Shown in pieces: positions 42,440-51,408 of a DNA stretch of 51,408 nucleotides. This DNA is from Saprospiraceae bacterium (GTDB taxonomy: Bacteria > Bacteroidota > Bacteroidia > Chitinophagales > Saprospiraceae): the NCBI GenBank assembly GCA_016715105.1, contig JADKBO010000064.1, forward strand, positions 1-51,408. Direction: 5' to 3'. A program made the translations under genes and the position numbers. Numbering within the stretch: position 1 is the first letter of the stretch; every line of letters begins with the position of its first letter. Under the pieces are notes generated by a model. That model searched no databases, had not been told where the DNA came from, and worked only from the letters and a program-made list of their open reading frames with translations.

Positions 42440-45400
42440 ATGAAACCAATTCATTTAATTTTCCATGCAGTCAAAAGGCCTTTCGTCTCTGCGTTTATTT
42501 TCTTTTTTACTATTTTATTTTCTAATTTTTTAATTGGACAAGCATCCTATTTCCAAATGGATCCAAGTATTTCTCCAGACGGGAAATTTGTGGTTTTCAG
42601 TTATGATGGTGATTTATGGAAGGTAGATTCTGAAGGCGGTCAAGCTTGGAGGTTGACAGGAATGAAGGGTGAAGAAACGCTGCCTCGTATTTCTCCAGAT
42701 GGAAAATGGATTGCTTTCAGCGCTTCACAATATGGTAATAAAGATGTATACATCATGCCAATCCTGGGAGGAGAGATCAAACAATTGACCTTTCATGATG
42801 CAGCAGATGATGTAGATAGTTGGTCATGGGATTCCAAACAAATTTATTTCACCTCATCACGTTCCAATAGATACAGCGGTTATCAAGTTTCCATCGATGG
42901 ACAAACTCCTGTAAGATTGTTTGATCATTATTTCAACAATGTACACAATGTGGTGGAGCACCCTTCGTCTGGAGAAATATTCTTCAATGAAAGCTGGGAA
43001 AGCAAAAATTTTACGCACCGCAAAAGGTACAAAGGCGATTTCAATCCAAATATTAAATCTTATAATACCAAGACAAAGGCATATAAAGAATATACCACTT
43101 ATAGAGGTAAAGACATGTGGGTTACCATCGATACAAAAGGTCATATCTACTTTGCATCCGATGAAGTGAATGGTGAATACAACCTTTATACATTTATAAA
43201 CGGCAAGAAAACAGAACTCACCAATTTTAAAACTTCGATAGGTTGGCCGCAGGTAAGTGCCAATGGAAATAAAATCGTTTTTACCAAAGATTATCAGCTC
43301 TATTTATACGATGTGGCAGGAAAGAAAACGCAAAAAATTAACGTAGATATTCCAATCAATAATACCCTTACAAAGGATCAGGATTTTAAAGTTAAAGACA
43401 ACATCACTTATTTTGATGTCTCTCCAGATAATAAAAAAATGGCTTTCATCGCTCGCGGAGCATTGTTTGTCAGTGACATAAAAGGAAAGTTTATCAAACA
43501 ACTTCCAACAAGTCCAGGGGAACGCATCACAGAAGTGAAATGGTTGAAAGACAATCGCACGTTGCTCTTCCTTCAAACAGCGGCGGGTTATACCAATATT
43601 TTTACGATTGCAGCAGATGGTACTGGTTCAGCAATTCGTCATACGAATGAAGCAGCAAATAATATAGGTCTGGTTCTAGACAACAAACTCGAAAATGCAG
43701 CCTATTTAAGTGGAAGAAATGAATTGCGTTTGATGCCATTGAGTGATTTCAAAAGTGTCACAGTGGTGACTGATGAATTTTGGGCTTTGGGCCGCACGAC
43801 TATACAATTTTCACCCGATGGTAAATACTTGTTGTACAATGCCTTCCGAGATTTTGAACTTGATATTTTTACCTATCAAATTGCCAATAAAAAGATCATC
43901 AATTTGACGAATACTGGGGTTAGTGAATCCAATCCAATGTGGTCTAAAGATGGAAAATACATTTATTTTGAATCCAATTTAACCGAACCTCGATTTCCGC
44001 GTGGAATTGGAGACACACATATTTATAGAATTGCATTAGACAAGTATGAATTGCCCTTTATTTCTGAAAAATTTACCGAACTATTTAAAGAGGAGGATAA
44101 AGACAAAAAGAAAGAAGAGCAGAAAGTCGATAAAAAAGAGGAAAAAACAAACGATAAAGACAGTTTGAAAACGGCTTTAGTGGAAGATTCCATCAAAATT
44201 ACAATCAATGAAGTGGGATTGATGGATCGTTTGGAATTGATCAGCCCGGCTTTCGGCGCTCAGGAAAATCCCTTTGAAATCGTGAAAGATGGAGTTTCTT
44301 ATATTTATTATTTGTCAAACCATTCTGAAGGAAATCAGCTTTTGTGGAGGACCACCATCAAACCATTCGAAAAAAATAAAACAGAAAAAGTAGACGCTAC
44401 GGTCATTAGATCATCGCAATTACTCTATGTGAAGGATAAGCCATATGCCTTGATCAATGGCAATATTCACACGATGGCCTTAGATCCTGTAAAACTGGAA
44501 AAAATAGAAACTGAAGTTACTTTTCGTAAAAACCTAGGTAATGAGTTCAACCAAATGTTTTATGAAGCATGGGCTGGTTTTGAATCCAATTTTTACGACG
44601 AAAAGTTTCATGGTGAAAACTGGCAAACACTCAGAGATAAGTACGCTGTATTTTTGCCATTCATAACCAAACGTGAGCAATTGAGTCTGCTTTTCAATGA
44701 CATGTTGGGTGAATTAAATACCTCCCACTTTGGTTTTCGCAGTGAAGGAAAAGAGGACGTCGTATATTATGGTAGTAATACGTTGGAAACGGGTATTGTG
44801 TTTTCAAAAACCAATCCATATATGGTGGAGCGGATTGTCGCCAAAAGCCCCGCAGACATCAGTGGAAAAGATATCAAGGCTGGCGATGTGTTAAAGCAAG
44901 TAAATGGACAAGTGGTTGATCCAAAGAAAAACAGAGAATCCTATTTTTCCAAACCTTCCCTCGACAATGAAATTGAATTGGTTTTTACCAGAAATAACAA
45001 AGACACAACTATTTATCTACATCCGATTTCTTCCACTGCTTTGAAAGTTTTGTTATACGATGAATGGGTTGCCAATAATCAATCTTATGTAGATAATAAG
45101 AGCAATAAACGGATCGCTTATGTCCACATGAAAAATATGAGCGATGGCGAATTGACCAATTTTAAGCGTGAAATGGTCTCGGAAGCTTATAAAAGGGAAG
45201 CTCTCATTTTAGATTTGAGAAACAATACTGGTGGAAATGTCCACGATGCTGTTTTGCAGTTTTTGTCTCAAAAGCCCTATGCTCAATGGAAGTATAGAGA
45301 AGGCAAGCTCGCTTCACAACCCAATTTCGGACCAGCCGCCAAACCCATCATCATCTTGGTCAATGAACAATCACTGAGTGATGCAGAGGTCACATCTGCA

Positions 45401-45661
45401 GGTTTCAAGGCACTGGGCCTAGGAAAAGTCATAGGCACAGAAACTTATCGCTGGATCATTTTTACATCTGGTGCCAGTCTAGTCGATGGATCTTTTTATC
45501 GTCTGCCTTCATGGGGTTGTTATTCCTTGGATGGTGAAAATTTGGAAAAGAGTGGGGTGGTGCCAGATATCTACGTCAAAGAAACATTTGACGATCGGTT
45601 GAAGGGTAAGCAGCCGCAATTGGATAAGGCGATGGAGGAGATTTTGAAGGGGTTGAAGTGA
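42440..45661 (+). CDS. Tricorn-like S41 peptidase, exported
   Basis: 1073 residues. A signal segment (about 14-34) ends IGQAS. Two beta-propeller blocks follow (about 40-330 and 340-560), with ISPDGKFVVFSYDGDLW, ISPDGKWIAFSAS and FSPDGKYLLYN. A Lys/Glu-rich insert (about 550-575) precedes a helical C1 region (FESNFYDEKFHGENW). The PDZ domain (about 790-850) holds PYMVERIVAKSPAD. The S41 serine-protease core ends with the nucleophile Ser980 in SLSDAEVTSAGF. Tricorn-type enzymes trim peptides to short pieces; Bacteroidota copies are exported and probably feed on peptides in the periplasm. It is a single gene after tRNA-His. Confidence 0.92.
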   Translation: MKPIHLIFHAVKRPFVSAFIFFFTILFSNFLIGQASYFQMDPSISPDGKFVVFSYDGDLWKVDSEGGQAWRLTGMKGEETLPRISPDGKWIAFSASQYGNKDVYIMPILGGEIKQLTFHDAADDVDSWSWDSKQIYFTSSRSNRYSGYQVSIDGQTPVRLFDHYFNNVHNVVEHPSSGEIFFNESWESKNFTHRKRYKGDFNPNIKSYNTKTKAYKEYTTYRGKDMWVTIDTKGHIYFASDEVNGEYNLYTFINGKKTELTNFKTSIGWPQVSANGNKIVFTKDYQLYLYDVAGKKTQKINVDIPINNTLTKDQDFKVKDNITYFDVSPDNKKMAFIARGALFVSDIKGKFIKQLPTSPGERITEVKWLKDNRTLLFLQTAAGYTNIFTIAADGTGSAIRHTNEAANNIGLVLDNKLENAAYLSGRNELRLMPLSDFKSVTVVTDEFWALGRTTIQFSPDGKYLLYNAFRDFELDIFTYQIANKKIINLTNTGVSESNPMWSKDGKYIYFESNLTEPRFPRGIGDTHIYRIALDKYELPFISEKFTELFKEEDKDKKKEEQKVDKKEEKTNDKDSLKTALVEDSIKITINEVGLMDRLELISPAFGAQENPFEIVKDGVSYIYYLSNHSEGNQLLWRTTIKPFEKNKTEKVDATVIRSSQLLYVKDKPYALINGNIHTMALDPVKLEKIETEVTFRKNLGNEFNQMFYEAWAGFESNFYDEKFHGENWQTLRDKYAVFLPFITKREQLSLLFNDMLGELNTSHFGFRSEGKEDVVYYGSNTLETGIVFSKTNPYMVERIVAKSPADISGKDIKAGDVLKQVNGQVVDPKKNRESYFSKPSLDNEIELVFTRNNKDTTIYLHPISSTALKVLLYDEWVANNQSYVDNKSNKRIAYVHMKNMSDGELTNFKREMVSEAYKREALILDLRNNTGGNVHDAVLQFLSQKPYAQWKYREGKLASQPNFGPAAKPIIILVNEQSLSDAEVTSAGFKALGLGKVIGTETYRWIIFTSGASLVDGSFYRLPSWGCYSLDGENLEKSGVVPDIYVKETFDDRLKGKQPQLDKAMEEILKGLK

Positions 45662-46006
45662 TTGGGGGAAGCATAAGAAGTATCACTCTTATTTCAAAGT
45701 TCTTGGAAAGCACAATGCGGAAATGATTTTGCAACTGAATATTATTATTATCAAAATTTATTCTAGGCTTTTTGCTAACATATACATCAATTGATAGCGG
45801 TCACAGAATTTTTATTTGTTTTAAATTTTTTTTTAAAGTAAAGCTCTGTTGGTGTTGAATTAGGATAGTAAAGATTTCTCAAAATTTTAAAATTAATGTA
45901 ATATTAAGGGATAAGGATGTAATAAGCTTTGCAAAGTTTTACTAGTGGTGAAATATTAACTTTAATTTGTTATTATTGCATTTTACTGAAAATTTTTAAA
46001 CTAAAC

Positions 46007-47438
46007 ATGAAAACTAATTTGAATAAGCAATATTTTTATATTTTAACTATACTTATACTCTTGTGGAGTGATTTGTCCTTTTGTCAATCAAAAATTTATA
46101 TACCCTACCGAAAGGGAAATTTATGGGGTTTTGCAGATACTTTAGGGAATGTTATTATAAAACCTATTGGAAAATCAAGTGGAACGAGGGTTGATAATTT
46201 ATTCTTGTTTAATAATGAAGATAGTAGTTTTGTGGTGGACCTTAAAAATAAAATTTTAATTTCTGAGTCAAACCGTACAATCTATATTTACAAGAATTAT
46301 ATTAGGTTAAGGAAAAAAATGGGTAGCGGAGACTGGCTATATTCAAAAGATGGGAAACTTCTAATTCCAAAAGATGTTGTAATAATAAAATCATTTCTTG
46401 AAGGTGGTGATTTCTTTTGTCTTTTTTATCCGGATGGACAACAAGCTATAGTTGAGGTAACTAATAATAAAGCTAATCCTATCAAATGGCACATTAAAGC
46501 TTCAAATATTGAAATTGAGGATCAATATTTACAGGACCAAATTGTTTTTAATAAGGAAGGTGTTTATTATAGCTTCGTTCCTGGAAAACAAATGACTGTC
46601 TACAAAATAATAATAATAAACCTGAATTTGAAGCCTTAACGGAATCATCATCTGATAATAATAATAATGTCACGCTGTGAGATATTTGCCTATTCAAAAA
46701 TTTAATGTTTCAGATGGGTATAAAATTATTATTAAAAAGGAATTTTCATACCGTTTACGAGTTGATTCAGTTAAGATTGATACAATGCCAACAATTTTTA
46801 AGAATGTTCAAATAATTTCTCAAAGTGGTAATAGAAACTTTTTTGAAAACAGAAGTGATAATGCGGTTATAGAAGATATAGCTTTTTTGTGTACACATGA
46901 AGGTAAGAATGGAATTATTGGTGGAGATGGAAATACTTTACTATCGATTGAGTTCGATGAAATTGATACGAATTACTATTTTATTGCCGATTGTAATGAA
47001 ATAGGTGTCAAAGTTAAAAAAAATAATTTGTACGGATTTGCAAGTTCTGGAAACCCAAATCTTATTCCAATACAATATGAAAGGATTATATTGAAGCATT
47101 CAGGGGGGCGTTCAAATTCAGGTTGTCTTAATTTAGATTCTGGTGTCATAGTTTCAAAGAATGGGAAATATGGGCTCATTAGTCCTAATGGTATAATTAT
47201 TCCAATGCAATACGATGAAATGTCTTACACTAATAATCCGTTACCAATTCTCAGTATTAAAAAAAATGGTAGATATGGCTTGGTTTTCGATAACTTAAAA
47301 ATATTCGACCCTGTTTTTTCAGAATTAGTTTCTAATGTCAATACAATTGAAGGCTATGAAGTTGGTGTTGTTAAGGATAAGAGATTTAAACTAGTCGGAT
47401 ATGTTGATAAGAAAGGTTTTTCTTATTACGAAGATTAA
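46007..47438 (+). pseudogene. Exported WG-repeat protein, two frame breaks
   Basis: It starts at ATG 46007 (signal peptide MKTNLNKQYFYIL...LSFCQ). The first WG unit is KGNLWGFADTLGNVIIKP. The frame shifts at the AAT-rich run near 46606 and again near 46672; between them a third frame reads KPEFEALTESSSD. The last part, from about 46677 to 47438, carries further units (KNNLYGFASSGNPNLIPIQYE, KNGKYGLISPNGIIIPMQYDE, KNGRYGLVFDN) and ends YVDKKGFSYYED. Each break is healed by adding one base. WG repeats form beta-propeller-like surfaces for binding. Base composition is very A/T-rich even for this genome. No partner is seen. Confidence 0.7.
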
Positions 47439-47771
47439 CAAATTGGTAATTTTAGGTATTTAAAAGGTAGCCAAATGACAAAGTTTCTTAATAAAATTAT
47501 TGTACATTTTAGTGGTCATCTTTTATTGCAGGTAGCTCTGTAGCTACTATCTAAATTAAATGCATAATCTCTATGGAAGAAAGGCCAATGAAAAGCGTGT
47601 CTAATTAAACATTCCCATCATAGAAAGTTATCTAAACTCTTGGTCCGTACCCTCAAAATCCTTTAGGGGAAAAAGGTGGGAAACCAATAAGAATCCAACG
47701 AAGAAGAGATCTGAAATTGCTCACCAATATCATTTTGTCAGCAAAAAATAATTTATCATAAATTTAATGCA
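47439..47771. other. Intergenic region before the hip locus
   Basis: No gene is seen. A small hairpin, GTAGCT-CTGT-AGCTAC, lies near 47532, and an inverted half-copy of the hip operator (ATTTATCAT) near 47753. Confidence 0.4.
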
Positions 47772-47950
47772 TGATAAATCATTCATAAATATACGAAATG
47801 AGTTTTAACGCATGATATGTCATTCGTAGATTCGCTTTTTATCATCAATTATTTCATCGATTATCGTTCACTATTAATAATTATCCATTATCTTTGAATG
47901 GTAAATCATTCACTAATTAACAAAATGTAGTTTTATGACTGATAGATCAT
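47772..47950 (+). promoter_or_regulatory. hip operator array and promoter
   Basis: Four near-identical 12-base palindromes: ATGATAAATCAT (47772-47783), ATGATATGTCAT (47813-47824), ATGGTAAATCAT (47898-47909), CTGATAGATCAT (47939-47950); all are followed by TC. They form two pairs, each spaced exactly 41 bases (about four helix turns). A perfect -7 box TATCTTTG (47889-47896) ends one base before the third palindrome, so that operator covers the transcription start, and the fourth overlaps the first codons of hipB. This is the layout expected for autorepression by HipB dimers. Confidence 0.7.
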
Positions 47951-48291
47951 TCAAAGAATCAGCTTCCATGAGCGATAAAGCTTTGGCTGAGTATATTGGG
48001 GCATTTGCCAGATATCATCGCATGCAAAAAAATAAGACACAGGATGAACTGTCAACGGCAGCGGGTATAAGTCGATCTACCTTGAGCTTGCTGGAAAGAG
48101 GTGAACCAGTTACTGTCACTACGCTCATACAGGTTTTAAGGGTTCTGGATCAATTATCCGTACTCAGAGTATTTGAAGTTAGAGAAACAATAAGTCCATT
48201 AGCATTGGCCAAACTGCAAAAAGAAAAGCGCCAACGGGCTCGGGGTAAATCAAAGAAAAAAGATGATAAAAGCGCAGATTCAAGTTGGTAA
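47935..48291 (+). CDS. hipB: HipB-type antitoxin/repressor (XRE HTH)
   Basis: 118 residues. The Cro/C1-type HTH is at about 22-78: ARYHRMQKNKTQDELSTAAG (in part), ISRSTLSLLERGE. The tail is basic (KRQRARGKSKKKDDKS), longer than in E. coli HipB. HipB binds operators as a dimer and holds HipA inactive. The gene lies 3 bases before hipA. Operators overlap its promoter and start. Confidence 0.85.
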   Translation: MTDRSFKESASMSDKALAEYIGAFARYHRMQKNKTQDELSTAAGISRSTLSLLERGEPVTVTTLIQVLRVLDQLSVLRVFEVRETISPLALAKLQKEKRQRARGKSKKKDDKSADSSW

Positions 48292-48294
48292 GCC

Positions 48295-49595
48295 ATGCAA
48301 GTAGCCGAGGTAAAAATATGGGGAAAGTTAGTAGGTGCCGTGGCATGGGACCCAGATGACGGTTTTGCTAATTTTGAATACGATCCCACATTCAAGAAAT
48401 TAGGTTGGGATTTAGCTCCGCTTAAAATGTCTGTTTCAGATAACCAGAATCAATTTTCATTCCCAGAATTGCAAAAGGAGAAAAATTCAGCAAACGATAC
48501 CTTCAAAGGGTTGCACGGTTTGTTGGCCGATGCCTTGCCCGACAAATATGGAAATCAATTGATCAACCTTTGGTTGGCACAACAAGGTCGATCTCAAGAT
48601 AGTATGAATCCGGTCGAAATGCTTTGTTTTATTGGCACTCGCGGCATGGGTGCCCTGGAATTTGAGCCAGTTGTAATTAGAGAAAGTAAAAAAACATTTT
48701 CTGTCGAAATCGATAGCCTGGTATCTACTGCACAAAAGATGCTCGACCAAAGGGAAGCCTTTACCACTAATCTAAACAAAGACGAAGAACAAGCTGTTCG
48801 TGAGATTTTTAAGATTGGCACCTCTGCAGGCGGTGCTCGGCCAAAAGCTCTCATTGCATGGAATGAAAAAACAGGAGAGGTAAAATCTGGTCAAACCAAA
48901 GCACCAAAAGGCTTTGAACATTGGCTTATCAAGTTGGATGGGGTGAGTGATGTGCAAGGCAGTAGCCAGGATACGGAAGAGTAGAAATGGCATATTGCAA
49001 TATGGCTAAAGCTTGTTCCATTAATATGATGCCTTCACGGCTGCTTGAAGAAAACGGCAGAGCTCACTTTATGACCAAACGCTTTGACCGGGAAGGTAGT
49101 GATGTGAAACACCACGTCCAAACCTTTTGTGCACTGAAGCATTTTGATTACAACCAGGTGAAAAGTTTCAGTTACGAACAACTCTTCCAGTGTATGCGCG
49201 AATTAAAACTGACCTACGCAGACGCTGAACAGATGTTCAGAAGAATGGTATTCAACGTTATCGCAAAGAATTGTGATGACCACACAAAGAATTTTGCCTT
49301 TTTATTTAAGCAAGGTGGTAAATGGGAGTTGGCCCCTGCCTATGATTTGTGTCATGCCTATCGACCCGGTAGTGAATGGGTCAGTCAGCATGCCTTAAGT
49401 ATAAATGGCAAGAGAAAAGAAATTACCAAGGCAGATTTATTGGTCATAGGGGATTCCATCCGATGTAAAAAAGCATCTGAAATTATTGATGAAATTAATA
49501 ACACTATACATCAATGGAGAAAGTTTGCTGATGAAGTGGGTGTGAAAACCACCTTAAGAGATGCAATAGACAAAACCCTTTTAAATCTTAAATAA
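48295..49595 (+). pseudogene. hipA: HipA-type serine/threonine kinase toxin, interrupted
   Basis: The first frame (48295-48984) has the N-terminal domain, then FIGTRGMGALEFEP and the ATP loop GTSAGGARPKALIAW. It stops at DTEE-TAG (48982). A second frame from 48987 carries the rest: HFMTKRFDR, the catalytic loop NVIAKNCDDHTKNFAF and the metal-binding APAYDLCH, ending at 49595. Family members read ...YGRIEMAY at the joint; the missing bases fit loss of one of two GGAAGARTA-type 10-base repeats. Intact HipA phosphorylates a tRNA synthetase and stops growth. As it stands the kinase is split, though both parts are otherwise intact. Confidence 0.82.
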
Positions 49596-49852
49596 TGAGA
49601 TATAAAGATAAGGCATGTGAAATAGTAGGCGATAAAAAAGTGTTTGGTCAGCGCATTGCCTGGATACGCCTGATGGAGGATGGCAGTTTCCATGAAGTTC
49701 CCTATGATGAATTTAAACAAGGTGAGGCTTATATAAATACATCAACAATAAGTAAACATCTTTATATTGAATCATTTAAGCAAAATAATTCATTTGATGG
49801 CATTCACGAATATCAATTTCGTGATCCTTATTTTATCTTCATAAATACATGA
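49595..49852 (+). CDS. Small protein coupled to hipA, unknown
   Basis: 85 residues. Its ATG shares an A with the hipA stop (TAATG), so it is translationally coupled. Visible parts are VFGQRIAWIRLMEDGSFHEVPYDEF (in part, about 17-41) and YQFRDPYFIF at the end. I do not recognise a family. No signal or membrane span. It could be a third hip-operon component or the start of a decayed longer gene; after its stop (49852) nothing continues the frame. Confidence 0.5.
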   Translation: MRYKDKACEIVGDKKVFGQRIAWIRLMEDGSFHEVPYDEFKQGEAYINTSTISKHLYIESFKQNNSFDGIHEYQFRDPYFIFINT

Positions 49853-49980
49853 TTATACGTATTTTAACTTGGATATTTCATTTATAAAAAAAGCTTTTTA
49901 TAGTTTACCAAATAGAGTTAATATTTGTGGTGCTTTTAAGTTATAGCGGTTCACTATATTTTGATTTAAAAACACGTATC

Positions 49981-50222
49981 ATGACTACCAAGCTCACATT
50001 AACGGTTGAAAAAGCTATTATCGAAAGAGCAAATTGTACGCCAAAAATACTGGAAGAAGTTTATCCCAAATCATTGAACATTATCTTGCTTCACTTACTC
50101 ATGAAAATGAAGTTACTGAATTATCACCAAAATTGAAAAAGATCGTTGGTGTTGTAAAGCTGCCAAAGGAATTTGGCGAGAAAAAGGTACATAGAGATGA
50201 AATGGAGAAAAAGTATTTATGA
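49981..50222 (+). pseudogene. DUF6364-type antitoxin, one frame break, no toxin gene
   Basis: It starts MTTKLTLTVEKAIIERA, the standard DUF6364 beta strand and helix of a ribbon-helix-helix-like antitoxin. It then breaks at the AAA of GCAAATTG (about 50031); one added A restores KLYAKNTGRSLSQIIEHYL (in part) and the family tail LSPKLKKIVGVVKLPKEF ... EMEKKYL. The repaired length is about 80 residues. DUF6364 genes normally pair with a PIN-domain ribonuclease right downstream, but the next bases hold no PIN frame and instead run into the convergent beta-helix gene. Confidence 0.65.
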
Positions 50223-50264
50223 GTAAGATCTATGACTTTCATAATCTTAATTTTGTAAACCTTA

Positions 50265-51408
50265 CTACGGTTTTTGACAACCCTTGCCAGCCCAAGGCAA
50301 ACTTCCGGCGGGCAAAGCCTCCTCAATTTCCAATTTAGGCAAGAATATTTCTGCATCCATCGAAGTACCGGCCGCCTGAACATTAAGTCCCAACCATACC
50401 CTTTAATTGATTTTGCACCAGAATTGCTTTTGCATGGACAGAGGCGTCAACTGCTTCCGGAAACTTCTACGCGAGCGCCATAAATTTTGGCCCATCTTTC
50501 TCCAACAGGTATTTGAATTAACTTGGCCTCATTCCCATCGCTGTTTTGATCCAATAATGTGGATTCATCCAAAATGTATTCAACCTTCATCATATCGTTT
50601 ATCTCCTTATAATCATATTTTGAATTACCGGTAAACAGATTGTTTTTCATGAGGATTTTAGAACCTTTGTTATAAACGCCTCCCATATGGCCGAAACCAA
50701 AAACGTTGTTCTCAATAGATGCTATTAAATATTGGTCAACAGCCAAAGCATCACCACCATAACTTGCAACTGCATCATGTTTCCAATTGAATAGTGAAGT
50801 ATTATTACTTACGGTAAATACTGGTATAAGTGCCGCGTCAGAACCTGTATATCCTGATCGAATGTGAATACCATAACCCGTATTATTGATACAAAAATTG
50901 TTACTGACAATGCCTTTTGCCCCTTGAAAAATACGGACAGATAGCGCACCTTCCGTTGGAGCAGCATTCATGATGACACAATTTTTTACGACAACATTGG
51001 TATACTTACTCCCTACAATGACCACTCCGCCTGATTCAGGACTTGGATTTTGGCCTGAATTTGGGCTTGCTTGTCTTCTGATTGCGAGACCTTTCTCTTG
51101 GTGATAGCGATTACGAGGTCCGTTGTCAAATACTATTCCATCTACGATGATTTCAGAGCCGGTGGATAATTGGCCATTGCTTTCCCTTTGTTGATCTGTA
51201 CGAATGTATAAGCGCGGCGTTGTTAATTTTAGATATTCATTGGTTCCGGTAAAAATGGTTTTAGATGCACCCCAAGGATCCCGTTTAGCGAATGCCTCAT
51301 CATATCCGCCGTATATTTTTACAGGCACATTTATTTCATCTGATCCTCGTCCACCTTTACTTATGTAGATTCCACCAGCGATGTAAATGACATCATTTGG
51401 TTTCAAAA
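50265..51408 (-). CDS. Right-handed beta-helix surface protein, 3' part, frame breaks near the end
   Basis: The frame is open to the right edge, so the N-terminus is missing. About 320 residues of parallel beta-helix coils are seen: DVIYIAGGIYI, VPVKIYGGYDEAFAKRD, EIIVDGIVFDNG, VVVKNCVIMNAAP, GIVSNNFCINNTGYGIHIRSG, ASIENNVFGFG, ILMKNNLFTGN. The main frame stops at 50447, but the same coding style goes on in two other frames (VDASVHAKAILVQNQ, then LNVQAAGTSMDAEIFLPKLE) to a TAG at 50265. Family proteins bind or cut polysaccharides or act as adhesins; no catalytic residues can be named. Confidence 0.75.

Noticed and set aside
42246..42443. 65-residue open frame between tRNA-His and the tricorn-like gene
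   Set aside because: Cys/Phe/Tyr-rich reading of A/T-rich leader DNA with no recognisable features.
50219..50330. PIN toxin starting MSKIYDF after the DUF6364 gene
   Set aside because: Only the first few residues resemble a PIN start; no LDTN acidic motif follows, and this DNA encodes the beta-helix protein's C-terminus on the other strand.

Overview
The window looks like a chromosomal segment from a Bacteroidota bacterium, most likely a Saprospiria/Chitinophagia-type lineage. The signs are low GC, Bacteroidota-type promoters (TTTG or TTG, about 20 bases, then TAnnTTTG) before tRNA-His and rpmI, exported proteins whose mature end begins at Gln after a small residue, and families typical of the phylum (M43 metalloprotease, DUF4199, DUF2911, tricorn-type S41 protease, WG repeats, DUF6364). 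The species assignment is inference; there is no rRNA in the window.

Layout. 1-4.9 kb: a small lipoprotein, a frame-broken uridine phosphorylase, a secreted M43 metalloprotease and two envelope proteins. 4.9-11.5 kb: a carbohydrate/sugar-acid island (zinc polyol/sugar-acid dehydrogenase, MFS carrier, GntP permease, PA14-containing GH3 glycosidase). 11.9-16.1 kb: a glycerol facilitator, a four-helix-bundle (IVP/S23) gene enclosed by 8-bp tandem repeats, and a two-subunit molybdenum hydroxylase. 16.1-25.2 kb: a MITE-like palindrome-ended element, mutS, DUF4199, a membrane LuxR-type regulator, a lactonase, a winged-helix/phosphoribosyltransferase protein, a rhodanese and a sulfide:quinone reductase-like flavoprotein. 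25.5-31.3 kb: a tight eight-gene type II fatty-acid/polyketide-like operon. 31.3-35.7 kb: rplT, rpmI, an RluA-type synthase, and ribF joined in frame to a family 2 glycosyltransferase. 36-39.1 kb: the E2 subunit of 2-oxoacid dehydrogenase, a Crp-like regulator, a DinB-like protein and an outer-membrane barrel. 39.1-42.2 kb: duplicated intergenic repeats invaded by a group II intron, then tRNA-His. 42.4-51.4 kb: a tricorn-like protease, a broken WG-repeat protein, a hipBA locus with palindromic operators and an interrupted hipA, an orphan DUF6364 antitoxin, and the 3' part of a beta-helix protein.

The fatty-acid-like operon is the most system-like part. It holds an alpha/beta hydrolase, a FabG-like SDR, FabA-like and second hotdog dehydratases, a carrier protein with a changed DSL motif, one ketosynthase, a FabI-like reductase and its own AcpS. 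That is a full elongation cycle with its own carrier activation, but with no acyltransferase or chain-length-factor gene. The second candidate is the four-helix-bundle gene bracketed by octanucleotide arrays.

Caution: seven loci (uridine phosphorylase, lipocalin-like protein, ribF, glycosyltransferase, WG protein, DUF6364, beta-helix protein) show small frame breaks, mostly single-base losses and often in homopolymers, while the second frame stays well conserved. Because ribF is normally essential, many of these are probably sequence errors rather than real pseudogenes. The hipA break is different: it fits a 10-base deletion.
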